Shown one piece after another: positions 14,754 to 23,666 of a stretch of DNA of 64,000 nt. The position numbers and the translations under genes were made by a program. Positions within the stretch are counted from its first letter, which is position 1. Each line of letters opens with the position of its first letter. Location: positions 1 through 64,000 of the forward strand of contig CAKQKI010000004.1 of the NCBI GenBank assembly GCA_934248055.1, read 5' to 3'. A model generated the notes under the pieces. The model saw only the letters and a list, made by a program, of their open reading frames with translations, did not search any database and was not told the DNA's origin. This DNA is from an uncultured Clostridia bacterium. GTDB lineage: Bacteria; Bacillota; Clostridia; Christensenellales; Borkfalkiaceae.

Positions 14754-16724
14754 ATGGAAGAAAAAAATAAAAACGAAGCCATAGAAAAAACTGAGCGCGT
14801 CGCTGAAAAAAGTAAAACCGAAAATCACGGGAATACCCCGTCGAAAAAAAACGGAAACGTTAAAAAATCAAAAAAACAGTCGGCCGCGAACAAGAAAAAA
14901 ACGCGTGAAAAAGAAGCCGAAAAACGCGCCGCAGAAGCAAAAATCAAAAAAGCGGCCGAAGAAGAGAAAAAGGCGGCGGCTAAAAAAGAAAAAGAAGAAG
15001 CAAAACTCGCAAAACTCAGAAAGCGCGAAAACGCAAAAAAATTAAAAGCGGAAAATATCAAAAAGCGGGCTAAAGAACGCGCGGCGAAAAAAAGAGCGGC
15101 GTATGAAAAACGCGAAAACGCAGCGGCTGAAAAAAAGCGGAAAAAAGAAGATATTGCCGCGCTTAAAATCAAAAAGCGCGAAGAAAGGCTTAAACGCAAA
15201 GAACTTTTAAAGCATGAGAGCAAAAAGGAAAGGCAAAAAAGAATAGCCGCTCAGAAAAAGCAAAAACTCGAAATGCGCCGCGCAAAGATTGAAGACAGAA
15301 AGCAAAAACGAATCGAAAAGCAGAAAGAAAGGCGTTTAGAGCGCGATCTTAAATCACGCGAAAGAAAAGAAAAAAGAGAAAGCAGGAAAGGTTACGGCGG
15401 CTGGCTTGCGGCGGTTATATCTCTCGGTTGCACCGTGCTTGTTCTCGGCGGACTTTTAACCTTTACGTTCTTCTCGCCCGTTGACGAGTATCTTATAGGG
15501 AGCGACGCCGCGGAAGCAAAAAACTTTTACGATCTCGTGGGATACGTTGATAATTTAGACGTAAACTTATCTAAACTCACCGTTTCCGCCGATAAAAAAG
15601 AGCAGCAAAAACTTCTCGGCGAAGTGCGCGTTCAGAGCAATCTCGCAACGAGCAGTTTATCTTCTCTCGCCCTGCGCGACGAAGATAAGTATTACACTTC
15701 GAAATTTATAAATCAGATAGGGGATTTTTCAAAATATTTAAACGAAAAACTCATAAAGGGCGGAAAAATTTCCGATAAAGACGCAGAAATCATCGGTAAT
15801 CTGTACAGAATAAACGCCGAACTTAAAAATTCGCTTACCGAACTTGCGGGAAAAATCGACGAGAATTTCGATTTCCGCACGCTTTACGAAGCCAAAGAAA
15901 ACAATCTTATAATTTCGGAGTTTTCAAAACTCGAATCCGCCGCGACGGAATATCCGCACATGATTTACGACGGCGCGTTTTCAGACGGCTCGGCGGGTAA
16001 AGAATTAAAGGCTTTGGAAGGACTTGAAGAAATCGACAAAACTAAGGCTATAGCCGCGTTTAACGGGTATTTTAAAGATTACAACGTTAAAGACGCAACT
16101 CTTACGGGCGAAGCGAAAGGTAAAAATATAGAATGTTACAATATCGAAGGGCATACCGAAGACGGCGCCGTACTCAGCGCGCAGATTTCAAAAAAAGGCG
16201 GAAAACTTATTCTTTTTAATCATTATAAAGATTGTACTCAGGACAAAATAACGTCTTCTGAGGCGCAGGCTATCGCCGAAAAGTTTTTGCAAAACGCGGG
16301 AATAAACGATATGCGCGCCGTATGGATGACCGACGAAAATCATACCGTAACTTTTAATTTTGCGTCTTTGACTGACGGAATAATATGTTATTCCGATCTC
16401 GTGAAAGTAAACGTTTGTAAGGAACGCGGCGAGGTTTCGGGAATAGAAACGACTTCTTATTATAAAAACCACGTTGAAAGGAACGTCGGGAAAGCGGTGT
16501 TGACCGTTGCGGAAGCAAAAGCGAAAGTCAGCAACTCTATCGAAATCGAAACGTCAAGACTTGCCGTTATACCCGCAGGAGAAACGGGGCGCGAGATTCT
16601 CGCTTACGAATTCACGGGTACTTTCGGCGGAAGCCTTTATTACGTTTATATCGACGCCGAAACGGGTGAAGAAGCGGATATTTTCAAGGTTGTAAAAACG
16701 ACCGAAGGCACGTTGCTGATGTGA
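14754..16724 (+). CDS. ypeB: YpeB-family germination protein with a 210-residue Lys/Glu-rich N-terminal extension
   Basis: 656 residues, against about 450 for the usual family. Residues 1-212 are almost only Lys, Glu, Ala and Arg, strongly basic and helix- or coiled-coil-prone. A membrane helix follows (about 216-240), then the YpeB region (DLVGYVDNLDVNLSKL; later PepSY-like units such as SSEAQAIAEKFLQNAG and LTVAEAKAKVSNSIEI). YpeB sits in the spore inner membrane and is needed for SleB stability; with this topology the basic extension would lie in the spore core. The pairing with sleB supports the call. A strong terminator follows. Confidence 0.87.
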   Translation: MEEKNKNEAIEKTERVAEKSKTENHGNTPSKKNGNVKKSKKQSAANKKKTREKEAEKRAAEAKIKKAAEEEKKAAAKKEKEEAKLAKLRKRENAKKLKAENIKKRAKERAAKKRAAYEKRENAAAEKKRKKEDIAALKIKKREERLKRKELLKHESKKERQKRIAAQKKQKLEMRRAKIEDRKQKRIEKQKERRLERDLKSRERKEKRESRKGYGGWLAAVISLGCTVLVLGGLLTFTFFSPVDEYLIGSDAAEAKNFYDLVGYVDNLDVNLSKLTVSADKKEQQKLLGEVRVQSNLATSSLSSLALRDEDKYYTSKFINQIGDFSKYLNEKLIKGGKISDKDAEIIGNLYRINAELKNSLTELAGKIDENFDFRTLYEAKENNLIISEFSKLESAATEYPHMIYDGAFSDGSAGKELKALEGLEEIDKTKAIAAFNGYFKDYNVKDATLTGEAKGKNIECYNIEGHTEDGAVLSAQISKKGGKLILFNHYKDCTQDKITSSEAQAIAEKFLQNAGINDMRAVWMTDENHTVTFNFASLTDGIICYSDLVKVNVCKERGEVSGIETTSYYKNHVERNVGKAVLTVAEAKAKVSNSIEIETSRLAVIPAGETGREILAYEFTGTFGGSLYYVYIDAETGEEADIFKVVKTTEGTLLM

Positions 16725-16758
16725 CGGCGAATATAAATTTCCGCTTATAAAATAAGAT

Positions 16759-16792
16759 AGCGGCGTAACGATCATATAATCGTTACGCCGCT
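16759..16792 (+). terminator. Terminator of the spore operon
   Basis: A perfect 14-bp stem (AGCGGCGTAACGAT and its complement) with a six-base loop, followed by GATTTT. The T run is short. Confidence 0.75.
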
Positions 16793-16902
16793 GATTTTGC
16801 TTTAGAATTAAATTACGGGGAAGCGGGGGAGAAGGTTATATTAAATATAACTTTAATAATCCCGAAAACCCGTTTTACGCGCGTTTTACAGGTGCTTTAA
16901 GA

Positions 16903-17184
16903 TTACGCTTCGTAAACCGAAACCTGTTTGCGGTCTTTTCCGACTCTTTCGTATTTTACAACGCCCGTTACGGTTGCGAATAAAGTATCGTCGCCCCCGA
17001 TGCCTACGCCGTTACCGGGATAGAATTTAGTGCCTCTCTGTCTTACGAGAATAGAGCCTGCCTGAACTTTCTGACCATCTGCGCGCTTGATGCCAAGACG
17101 TTTTGCCGCGCTGTCACGTCCGTTCTTAGTGCTGCCGCCGCCTTTCTTATGAGCAAATAATTTTAATAAAAACATCATATCCAT
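16903..17184 (-). CDS. rpmA: 50S ribosomal protein L27
   Basis: 93 residues. The body (KKGGGSTKNGRDSAAKRLGIKRADGQ) is clear L27. It is preceded by about ten extra residues ending LLKLFAHKKGG, the Firmicutes-type N-terminal extension that protease Prp removes before the alanine so that the mature N-terminus reaches the peptidyl-transferase centre. AAGGAGG precedes ATG 17184; the second ATG at 17178 is also possible. It lies ten bases after rplU; the prp (ysxB) gene usually found between them is absent. Confidence 0.96.
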   Translation of the reverse strand: MDMMFLLKLFAHKKGGGSTKNGRDSAAKRLGIKRADGQKVQAGSILVRQRGTKFYPGNGVGIGGDDTLFATVTGVVKYERVGKDRKQVSVYEA

Positions 17185-17193
17185 TATTCCTCC

Positions 17194-17502
17194 TTACTTA
17201 GACGCGATTTCCGTGATTTTAACGGAAGTGAAGGGCTGTCTGTGACCTTGTTTCTTTCTCACGTTCTTCTTCGCTTTGTATTTGAACACGATAATTTTTT
17301 TCATTTTATCCTGCTTTAATACTTCGCCCGAAACTTTGAACGATTCAGCGTCTTTTCCTAACTTGATACCGTTATCGTCGGATACGAGCAAAACGTTGAA
17401 ATCAACGCTTGCGCCGACTTCGGCGTCGAGTTTTTCAAACTTTACAACGTCGCCTACAGCGACTCTGTACTGTTTATTGCCGTTTTCGATAATTGCGTAC
17501 AT
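17194..17502 (-). CDS. rplU: 50S ribosomal protein L21
   Basis: 102 residues, full length (MYAIIENGNKQYRVAVGD; C-terminal KKNVRKKQGHRQPFTSVKI). It is a 23S rRNA-binding protein of the large subunit. GGAGGT lies before ATG 17502. First gene of the rplU-rpmA operon, behind a leader of about 130 bases that is a candidate for autoregulation. Confidence 0.97.
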   Translation of the reverse strand: MYAIIENGNKQYRVAVGDVVKFEKLDAEVGASVDFNVLLVSDDNGIKLGKDAESFKVSGEVLKQDKMKKIIVFKYKAKKNVRKKQGHRQPFTSVKITEIASK

Positions 17503-17635
17503 CGATAGTGTACCTCCTGTCTTAATTCGCCGGAACCGCGTCGAACCAAAGCGACTGAACGCAAAGCGTTTTATCGTTTATTCGGCGTTAAAGGCGACGC
17601 TATAGCGTGCTTCCGAGCCTTTACCGAGCGTTACC
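17503..17635 (-). ncRNA. Candidate L21 leader RNA
   Basis: The predicted start near 17634 leaves about 130 untranslated bases before rplU. The stretch has several self-complementary runs (for example ACGCTATAGCGT around 17595-17606). Firmicutes rplU operons commonly carry an L21-responsive leader, so this is its expected place; I could not verify the family's conserved structure by eye. Confidence 0.4.
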
Positions 17636-17640
17636 AAAGC

Positions 17641-17669
17641 ATTTTACAATATTTACGCGGTTTTGTCAA
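17641..17669 (-). promoter_or_regulatory. Promoter of rplU-rpmA
   Basis: On the minus strand TTGACA (17669-17664), 17 bases, TAAAAT (17646-17641). Confidence 0.82.
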
Positions 17670-17746
17670 CTGTTTTTACGCCGATAGATTTATTATTATA
17701 AAAAATATAATATAACTGTCGTTTTATTTTAACTACGGGCAGGTTT

Positions 17747-19258
17747 TTACTTTTTAGGAATGATTTCTTTCAAAAATCGTTTTACGTTTTTGCGATAAAA
17801 AATCGCCGTTGCCGCAAGAACGGTCGCCGAAATTATCAAAAACGAAATCAAAGCGAAAACAAACCATTGAAGGTATCCGTTAACTTCCGTTCTTACGAAT
17901 TTAAAAACTATCGCCGCTCCCGCCGCTCCCGAAAGGAGAGAAACGAGAAAGCCTTTCAGCCATTTTCTTACGGGGCGGTATAAAATATGTTTTTTAGCGT
18001 AAATAACGTGAGCGATCATGCGATATACCATCGCAGAAAGCGTTCCCGCCGCTACGCCCGCAAGACCGAATTTTCTGACGAGAATAAGTGAAATAACTAT
18101 ATTGGCAAGTGCTTCCGCGTAAGCGTATTTTGCCGTTTCTTTAAACCTTCCGGCGGCGTACGCAGCCGAAACGAAAGGATCTCTGAAACAATACACGGCT
18201 TCCGCCGCGCACATTAAAACGGCGAAGAGCGGCTTTACGTAATCGGCGTCCGAAACGCCGCGGGTGTAAATTTTAACAAAGTCAACTATAAGCACGGCGC
18301 AACACGAGTACGCTATGGCGGTTAAAACGTTCATTCCGAGTTCGTAGTAATCGAAAACTTCGTTTGCTTCTTCGATGCTTTTACCCGCAAGCACGTTCCC
18401 GAAAATAGGCTTTATCGCTCCCGAAACGGAGATTAAAAGCGCTTGCACGGCGTTGATTATCATCATGTAAACCGAGTAAACCGAAACGGTGCCGAGCCCC
18501 GCGAAAAGGGTAAGCAGGACAACGTCGGTGTTAGAGTGAATGAAATACGCTATATTCTGACCGAAACCGTCCCAACGCTGTTTTATCGACTCTTCGTCGC
18601 GTTCGGCGTTTTTATCTACGGAATAGTTTTTCTTTACGTATAATCCGAATATAACGGGCTGAACGATATACGCCGCAACGCCCGCCGCTTTCAGTATGTG
18701 TATGCTCGGATAAATTTTTACCGACGCTATCACAAGAGCCGCGTTTAAAACGGTAAAAATTATCTGCGCTATCGAAACTACGTATCCGCGTCTGTCGGAC
18801 GTTATCAGAAGTTTATAGGTGAGCGAAAAAAAGTATTGAACGAAAAGCCCCGCGGCTATTATAAGCACGAGAGAAAATACGTAAACAAAATCGAAATCGC
18901 TTTTAACCACCAGCGGATAAACAACCGAAACGACTATTGCGTAACAAACGTAAATGAGAGCGATTTTTTTAAAAAAGACGTCTATCGCTTTAATTATCGA
19001 ACTTACTTTTTTTTCATCGCCCGCCGCGAGAGCCTTATATAAAGCCGCGGTCGCAACGCCGCTCAGTCCGCCTTCGAGAAGTTGCACGTAGTTTAAAAAT
19101 TGCGAAATCGACGAAATCATTCCGTTGACTTCCGAGCCGAAATACGACAATACTATTTTCGGTATTATAAAGCCGCTCGCAAGTGTTAAAATCTGCAACA
19201 GAACGGCGAAAACGATATTTAAAACCGTAAGTTTTTTGTTACTTATATCTTGCGTCAT
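17747..19258 (-). CDS. Oligosaccharide flippase (Wzx-like, polysaccharide biosynthesis family)
   Basis: 503 residues, about 12-14 hydrophobic helices, beginning KLTVLNIVFAVLLQILTLASGFIIPKIVLSYFGSEVNG, the typical start of MATE/MOP-type flippases that move lipid-linked sugar units across the membrane. It is last in a four-gene polysaccharide run and overlaps the upstream glycosyltransferase by 20 bases, so it is cotranscribed. Substrate is unknown. Confidence 0.85.
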   Translation of the reverse strand: MTQDISNKKLTVLNIVFAVLLQILTLASGFIIPKIVLSYFGSEVNGMISSISQFLNYVQLLEGGLSGVATAALYKALAAGDEKKVSSIIKAIDVFFKKIALIYVCYAIVVSVVYPLVVKSDFDFVYVFSLVLIIAAGLFVQYFFSLTYKLLITSDRRGYVVSIAQIIFTVLNAALVIASVKIYPSIHILKAAGVAAYIVQPVIFGLYVKKNYSVDKNAERDEESIKQRWDGFGQNIAYFIHSNTDVVLLTLFAGLGTVSVYSVYMMIINAVQALLISVSGAIKPIFGNVLAGKSIEEANEVFDYYELGMNVLTAIAYSCCAVLIVDFVKIYTRGVSDADYVKPLFAVLMCAAEAVYCFRDPFVSAAYAAGRFKETAKYAYAEALANIVISLILVRKFGLAGVAAGTLSAMVYRMIAHVIYAKKHILYRPVRKWLKGFLVSLLSGAAGAAIVFKFVRTEVNGYLQWFVFALISFLIISATVLAATAIFYRKNVKRFLKEIIPKK

Positions 19259-20258
19259 TTTTTTTCACCGCTTTATAAAATCCGAGTATAAATTTAACGC
19301 CCGCAAAATTTTTTCGCCTTACGGGGTTAAAAAGCGCCTTGCTAAGACTGCCGGGGAGTTTTTTTCCGTTCACGTCGAAAAGGTTAAAACTCTCCGCTTC
19401 GCCGGTAATTTTCAAAAAATAATCTTTTTTAAGTCCGTTACCGCACAACTCTTCGTTTTTAAGGCATTCGTAAAGGTATTCCAGAAGTTGAAGTTTTAAT
19501 TGTTCGTCTATATTCGGCACAGAACGCGTTTCGGGAATATTTTTTATCGTGCGGATTAAAAGTTTACACTTTTCCCACAAATTTTGCTTATAAGACTGCA
19601 CGATAGAGCAGGGGTTGTAGCGATAAAAATATCCGTAATCGTCAATGCAGACTGCTGTTTTACAGTTTAAAAGAACGCCCGTAGTGAATTGCTGATCTTC
19701 GCCGAAATGAACTTTTTCGGAGCAGTAAGCGGCGCATTTTTTCGCAATATCCGTTTTAATCAGTTTTGCCCAGCGCGCGTTTGAAATGGGCTTATCGCGC
19801 TTGCCGCCGATAATAAAATAAGAAAAAAACTTATCGTCGAGCGGATATTCGCCCTGTTTCAGTTCGTTGATGGTTCTTTTTGCGTAAACGGTATCGGAAA
19901 CGTAACGCGTGCATTGCGTGCAGACTAAATCAACGTTCGGTTTTAACGCCGAAACGAGCGTGTTAACGTAGTTATCGGATATAAAATCGTCGCTGTCTAC
20001 GAAAGTTACGTACTCGCCGCTTGCTTTTTCAAGCCCCGCCTTCCATGCCGACACAAGTCCGCCGTTTTCTTTGAAGATAGTTATTATGCGTTTGTCTTTT
20101 TCGGCGTATTCATTTATCACGTCGGGCGAAGAATCTGTCGAGCCGTCGTTTATTATTATGATTTCAAGATCGGAATAAGTCTGTCCGATTATCGAATCAA
20201 GGCACTTTTTCAAGTAATTCTCAACGTTATATACGGGAATTATTACGCTGATTTTCAT
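19239..20258 (-). CDS. Family 2 glycosyltransferase
   Basis: 339 residues. The N-terminal GT-A fold is clear: ISVIIPVYNVENYLKKCLDSI, NDGSTDSS (38-44) and the metal-binding DSDD (88-91), then GEDQQFTTGVLL, which carries the acceptor-site ED motif. The C-terminal 100 residues are variable. It should transfer a sugar from a nucleotide donor to a growing surface polysaccharide. It starts within the end of the polymerase-like gene (ATGA overlap) and overlaps the flippase at its 3' end. Confidence 0.9.
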   Translation of the reverse strand: MKISVIIPVYNVENYLKKCLDSIIGQTYSDLEIIIINDGSTDSSPDVINEYAEKDKRIITIFKENGGLVSAWKAGLEKASGEYVTFVDSDDFISDNYVNTLVSALKPNVDLVCTQCTRYVSDTVYAKRTINELKQGEYPLDDKFFSYFIIGGKRDKPISNARWAKLIKTDIAKKCAAYCSEKVHFGEDQQFTTGVLLNCKTAVCIDDYGYFYRYNPCSIVQSYKQNLWEKCKLLIRTIKNIPETRSVPNIDEQLKLQLLEYLYECLKNEELCGNGLKKDYFLKITGEAESFNLFDVNGKKLPGSLSKALFNPVRRKNFAGVKFILGFYKAVKKNDARYK

Positions 20259-21475
20259 ACGGTTACCCCCGTTAGTTTATTGCGCGGCAATAAATTTTTG
20301 TTTTTTCGGGCGTATTGCGAAAGAATGAAAAAAGAATAAATCGCGGTGTCGTGTACGCTCAGCAAAAGCGACGAAGTCATTAAAAAAGTCGACAAATAAT
20401 TTGCCGCGGCGTTATCGCTTCCGTTAAAGTCGCTTTTTAAAGTGAGCGGAATAAGCAAAAATCCCGATATTCCGAGTTCGAAAAGAAAGCCGACGTATGA
20501 ATTGTGCGTGTCGCAACCGAGCAGGGGAACGAGAGTGCGCGGTCCTTGCCCGATAAAAGACGAAAAGAATATATTGAGCGCGTTCAGTTGAGTGTCAAAC
20601 CTGATAATAAGAGATGTCGCTTTAATCTGAGCGGCTCTGTCGGTATCGTAAATCAATCTTAATGCCGAAAATACGAAAAATTCGAAGCGTTCTTTGCATA
20701 AAGAATAAAACGTCATAAACGCCGCGTAAGCGATAAGTATTATCATTTGCTTTTTAATAAGGGTTTTCGGTTTGAAAACAAGGTGAACGATAAACGTAAA
20801 AATCAACGCGCCTATCATTGAAAGCGAGCGCGATAAAAGCGCGTTTATGCCGAAAGTAGTTACGATAAGTATTTTAAGATTGTGGTTAAAATCCGATAGC
20901 AGCGCGAAAATCAGCGCGCTTGCCGAAAACAGACACATAAAATTCGGATCGCCGAAAGGTCCTTGCCATCTGTCGCCGAGATAGTATATGGGTTTCCATA
21001 TTCCTTTTCCGAAAAGTTCGTATAAAACGGCGTCGCAATTTACCGCGAAAACGAGTATAAAAAACAAAAAAACGAAAATTTTAATCGAAAGAAGAATATC
21101 GATTTTGAAATTTTTGTCGCCCGCAAGCACTATTCCGAAAATCGACAACAGGGGAAGCAATCTGTTAACGGATAATAAAAATTTGGTTTTTACTATCAAA
21201 AAGTTGATTTCCGTAAAAATTAAAAGCAAAACAACGACAAAATACTTTTTCAGTATTTTTTTATCGAATTTTTCTTTTCTTTCGATTTTAAAAAATAAAA
21301 CGCACAACAAAAACAGTTGCAGCGCAAGCCCGAACGAGTATCTTAAAATTTTTAATTCGAAATCTTCTATAAAGCAGCCGAGCAGAACGTAAACCGCGAT
21401 AAAGATTTCAAAAAAATTTTGTGTTAAATAGTCAACCGAGCGACGATATAAATTTTTTATATTGATTTTGTTCAT
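20255..21475 (-). CDS. O-antigen ligase/polymerase-like membrane protein (Wzy-like)
   Basis: 406 residues with about eleven membrane helices and a periplasmic loop near DRWQGPFGDPNFMCLFSASALIFALL, which resembles the Wzy/WaaL region G-x-F-x-(D/N)-P-N. Later GCDTHNSYVGFLFELGI matches the conserved H-N-x(3) segment of the same superfamily. It probably polymerises repeat units of the polysaccharide flipped by the neighbour. The start overlaps the preceding gene by 44 bases. Confidence 0.75.
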   Translation of the reverse strand: MNKINIKNLYRRSVDYLTQNFFEIFIAVYVLLGCFIEDFELKILRYSFGLALQLFLLCVLFFKIERKEKFDKKILKKYFVVVLLLIFTEINFLIVKTKFLLSVNRLLPLLSIFGIVLAGDKNFKIDILLSIKIFVFLFFILVFAVNCDAVLYELFGKGIWKPIYYLGDRWQGPFGDPNFMCLFSASALIFALLSDFNHNLKILIVTTFGINALLSRSLSMIGALIFTFIVHLVFKPKTLIKKQMIILIAYAAFMTFYSLCKERFEFFVFSALRLIYDTDRAAQIKATSLIIRFDTQLNALNIFFSSFIGQGPRTLVPLLGCDTHNSYVGFLFELGISGFLLIPLTLKSDFNGSDNAAANYLSTFLMTSSLLLSVHDTAIYSFFILSQYARKNKNLLPRNKLTGVTV

Positions 21476-22502
21476 TTAATTCTCCGCACGATTGTTTTAT
21501 TGCTTCGAGTTTTTTTAAATAATCGCTTTCGTTATAATTTTTAATTTGGTTAATCAGATCGTTTTCGTCTTTAAAAACGTAAAACAGTCCGCCTAACTTC
21601 AAAGAGTCGTAAAATTCCGAAATAAACACGGGTTTTTCCGTAAGTAAACTTTGCGTGGTTTTTGCGGGAATAACGCCGTTCATATTATTTTTATAAGGAA
21701 TTACTATCGCGTCGCAGGTCATGGTTATCTCGCGTGAAAGCCTTTCCATATCGCCTGTATAGCCGTGGGAAACGTATTTTTCGGCTAAATCGTCGGGAAT
21801 TTGCCCCCATAAGTGGATTTCATAGCCTTCGGATTTAAGCCGACTGAAAATTTTTTCGTCGATATGCGCGCCGATTGCTCCGAAATAGCCGATTTTTTTA
21901 ATTTCGGTTAAACTTTTATACGGGGTTACGCCTTTAATCCAGCCGTCCGTCGCGACGGGTAAAAACTGAACGACCTGTTTAATTGTCATACGCTTCATTT
22001 TTTCGGTAAGATAAAAAGAATCCGTAAATACCTTATCGGCGCGGGATAATAAAAGCAGTTCTTCTTTAGTTACGCTTTTATAATATCCGCCCCAGTTTTC
22101 AAAGTCGCGCACGCAATCGTAAATAACTTTTCCGTGGACTTTTTCAAGGATAAATCGCGTTGTGTTTATCGGAAGATAGTTGATTATAACGTCAAATTCC
22201 GTGCCGGTTTCGCGTATTAAACGGGCAACTTTTCGTTTATTGATTATTTTAAAAACGCCTTCCGACGGGTTTAAAAAACCGAAGTTATACACCTTTAATT
22301 TTTCAAAGCGCTCGTTTTTTCCCGAAGAAACGCCTGTTTTTGTTCTGATTTTGCAAAGAGCCGACCTGAAAGTGAATTTCGACGACACGATATGCTCTAC
22401 GAAATACACTTCGTAGCCCGCCTTGCAAAGATATTTGGCAAATTGATGGTGGCGCTGGAAGGTTTCGTCCCAGTAAACGCCCGTTAAAAGCAACGCTTTC
22501 AT
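21432..22502 (-). CDS. Glycosyltransferase (GT-B, group 1-like)
   Basis: 356 residues, no membrane helix. The N-terminal half (MKALLLTGVYWDETFQRHHQFAKYL; DVIINYLPIN) and the C-terminal half (KIGYFGAIGAHIDEKIF; CDAIVIPYKNNMNGVIPAKTTQ) fit a GT-B enzyme; the last segment occupies the usual donor-binding position, although the classical E-x7-E is not obvious. First gene of the polysaccharide operon, with a promoter at 22584-22612 and only a weak GGG ribosome site. Confidence 0.75.
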   Translation of the reverse strand: MKALLLTGVYWDETFQRHHQFAKYLCKAGYEVYFVEHIVSSKFTFRSALCKIRTKTGVSSGKNERFEKLKVYNFGFLNPSEGVFKIINKRKVARLIRETGTEFDVIINYLPINTTRFILEKVHGKVIYDCVRDFENWGGYYKSVTKEELLLLSRADKVFTDSFYLTEKMKRMTIKQVVQFLPVATDGWIKGVTPYKSLTEIKKIGYFGAIGAHIDEKIFSRLKSEGYEIHLWGQIPDDLAEKYVSHGYTGDMERLSREITMTCDAIVIPYKNNMNGVIPAKTTQSLLTEKPVFISEFYDSLKLGGLFYVFKDENDLINQIKNYNESDYLKKLEAIKQSCGELNEQNQYKKFISSLG

Positions 22503-22583
22503 TTATTACCCTGAATTATATTTATTTAGGTTGCAGGCAAACCGTCGCGCTTTTCACGGCGCGCCGTGCCGCTTAAGACTTAC

Positions 22584-22612
22584 AGTTTATACCGTTTTTA
22601 AGTAAAAGTCAA
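22584..22612 (-). promoter_or_regulatory. Promoter of the polysaccharide operon
   Basis: Minus strand TTGACT (22612-22607), 17 bases, TAAACT (22589-22584). It directly follows the histidine kinase stop, so readthrough from the two-component genes may add to expression. GC-rich palindromic sequence near 22545-22575 lies in the leader. Confidence 0.65.
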
Positions 22613-22613
22613 A

Positions 22614-23666
22614 TTATTCTTTTAAAAGCGAAATTATCATTTCGGTACCTTTTCCGATTTCGCTTTCGCATACTATACTTCCGCCTGTGAGTTCGAGTAT
22701 TCTCGACACTATCGATAAACCTAATCCCATGCCTTTGCTTGCATGAGAATTATCGTATTGAAAGAACTTGTCGAATATATGTTTTTTCGTTTCTTCGTCC
22801 ATTCCTATTCCGTCGTCTTTAATAGAAACAACGCACTTTTCCGTGCAATTTTTGAGTGTTACCGCGATTTTTCCGTTATCGCGGCAAAATTTAACGGCAT
22901 TATTGAGAACGTTTATCCACACTTCTTTGATGAGATACGGATCGCTTTTTACAATGGCTCTGTCAAGATTAGTTTCCACTTCGATGTTTTTTTCTTTCAG
23001 CGCGCCGTCGAGAAGAAGAATACAGTCTTCGATTTGCCCGTCGAGAGAAAAAGTTTTTTTCTCGCATATTATCGACTGACTGTCGAGTTTTGCAAGCATC
23101 ATCGTGCTTTCGGAAAGCCTTGAAAGCCTTTCGCTTTCTTCGATTATAACGCGGACGTATTCGAGTTGTTCGGGGGTTAAATTTTCCGCGTCCGACAAAA
23201 GTTCCGCGTATCCTTTAACTGATACTATCGGCGTTCTGAATTCGTGCGAAAATCCCGATATGAAATCGTTTTTCAGTACCGCCACGGAATTTAACTGTTT
23301 AACCATTTCGTTGAAATTGTGAACTACGGTATTTATCTGCGGGTTTTTCGTAATCGGGTCGAGTCGCGCGGTAAAGTCGCACTCCGCGATTCTTTCTATT
23401 TTTGAATTTATTTCGTTAATCAGTTTCATTCCGTTGTAAGTAATAAGATACGCAACGGGCATACCTATCGCCGCGCTCACCGCAACGAACGCAAGAACGA
23501 TTAAAGCGTACTGCACGCGCGTACCGTAAGATATGTACTTCATTATAATACTGTTAATCGCAATGCCGAGAAGTATTCCCGCTACCCACGAAATGAGTAC
23601 CGCTATCGTCATTTTCCACGGCGAAAACAGATACTTGCTTTGCTTTTTCGATTTATTTTTTTTCAT
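22614..23666 (-). CDS. Membrane sensor histidine kinase
   Basis: 350 residues. Two membrane helices (about 18-42 and 52-76) are separated by only a few residues, so there is almost no outside sensor domain. A HAMP-like region follows, then the dimerisation box SGFSHEFRTPIVSVKGYAE with phospho-accepting H141 and a HATPase domain (NVLNNAVKFC, DDGIGMDEE, GMGLGLSIV). A kinase with such a short loop may sense within the membrane or through a partner. It overlaps the response regulator by 14 bases and lies just upstream of the polysaccharide operon on the same strand. Confidence 0.9.
   Translation of the reverse strand: MKKNKSKKQSKYLFSPWKMTIAVLISWVAGILLGIAINSIIMKYISYGTRVQYALIVLAFVAVSAAIGMPVAYLITYNGMKLINEINSKIERIAECDFTARLDPITKNPQINTVVHNFNEMVKQLNSVAVLKNDFISGFSHEFRTPIVSVKGYAELLSDAENLTPEQLEYVRVIIEESERLSRLSESTMMLAKLDSQSIICEKKTFSLDGQIEDCILLLDGALKEKNIEVETNLDRAIVKSDPYLIKEVWINVLNNAVKFCRDNGKIAVTLKNCTEKCVVSIKDDGIGMDEETKKHIFDKFFQYDNSHASKGMGLGLSIVSRILELTGGSIVCESEIGKGTEMIISLLKE

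Noticed and set aside
14825..15223. Minus-strand ORF rich in Ser, Phe and Ala opposite the YpeB extension
   Set aside because: It is the complement of Lys/Glu/Ala codon runs (AAA, GAA, GCG) and has no ribosome site or promoter.
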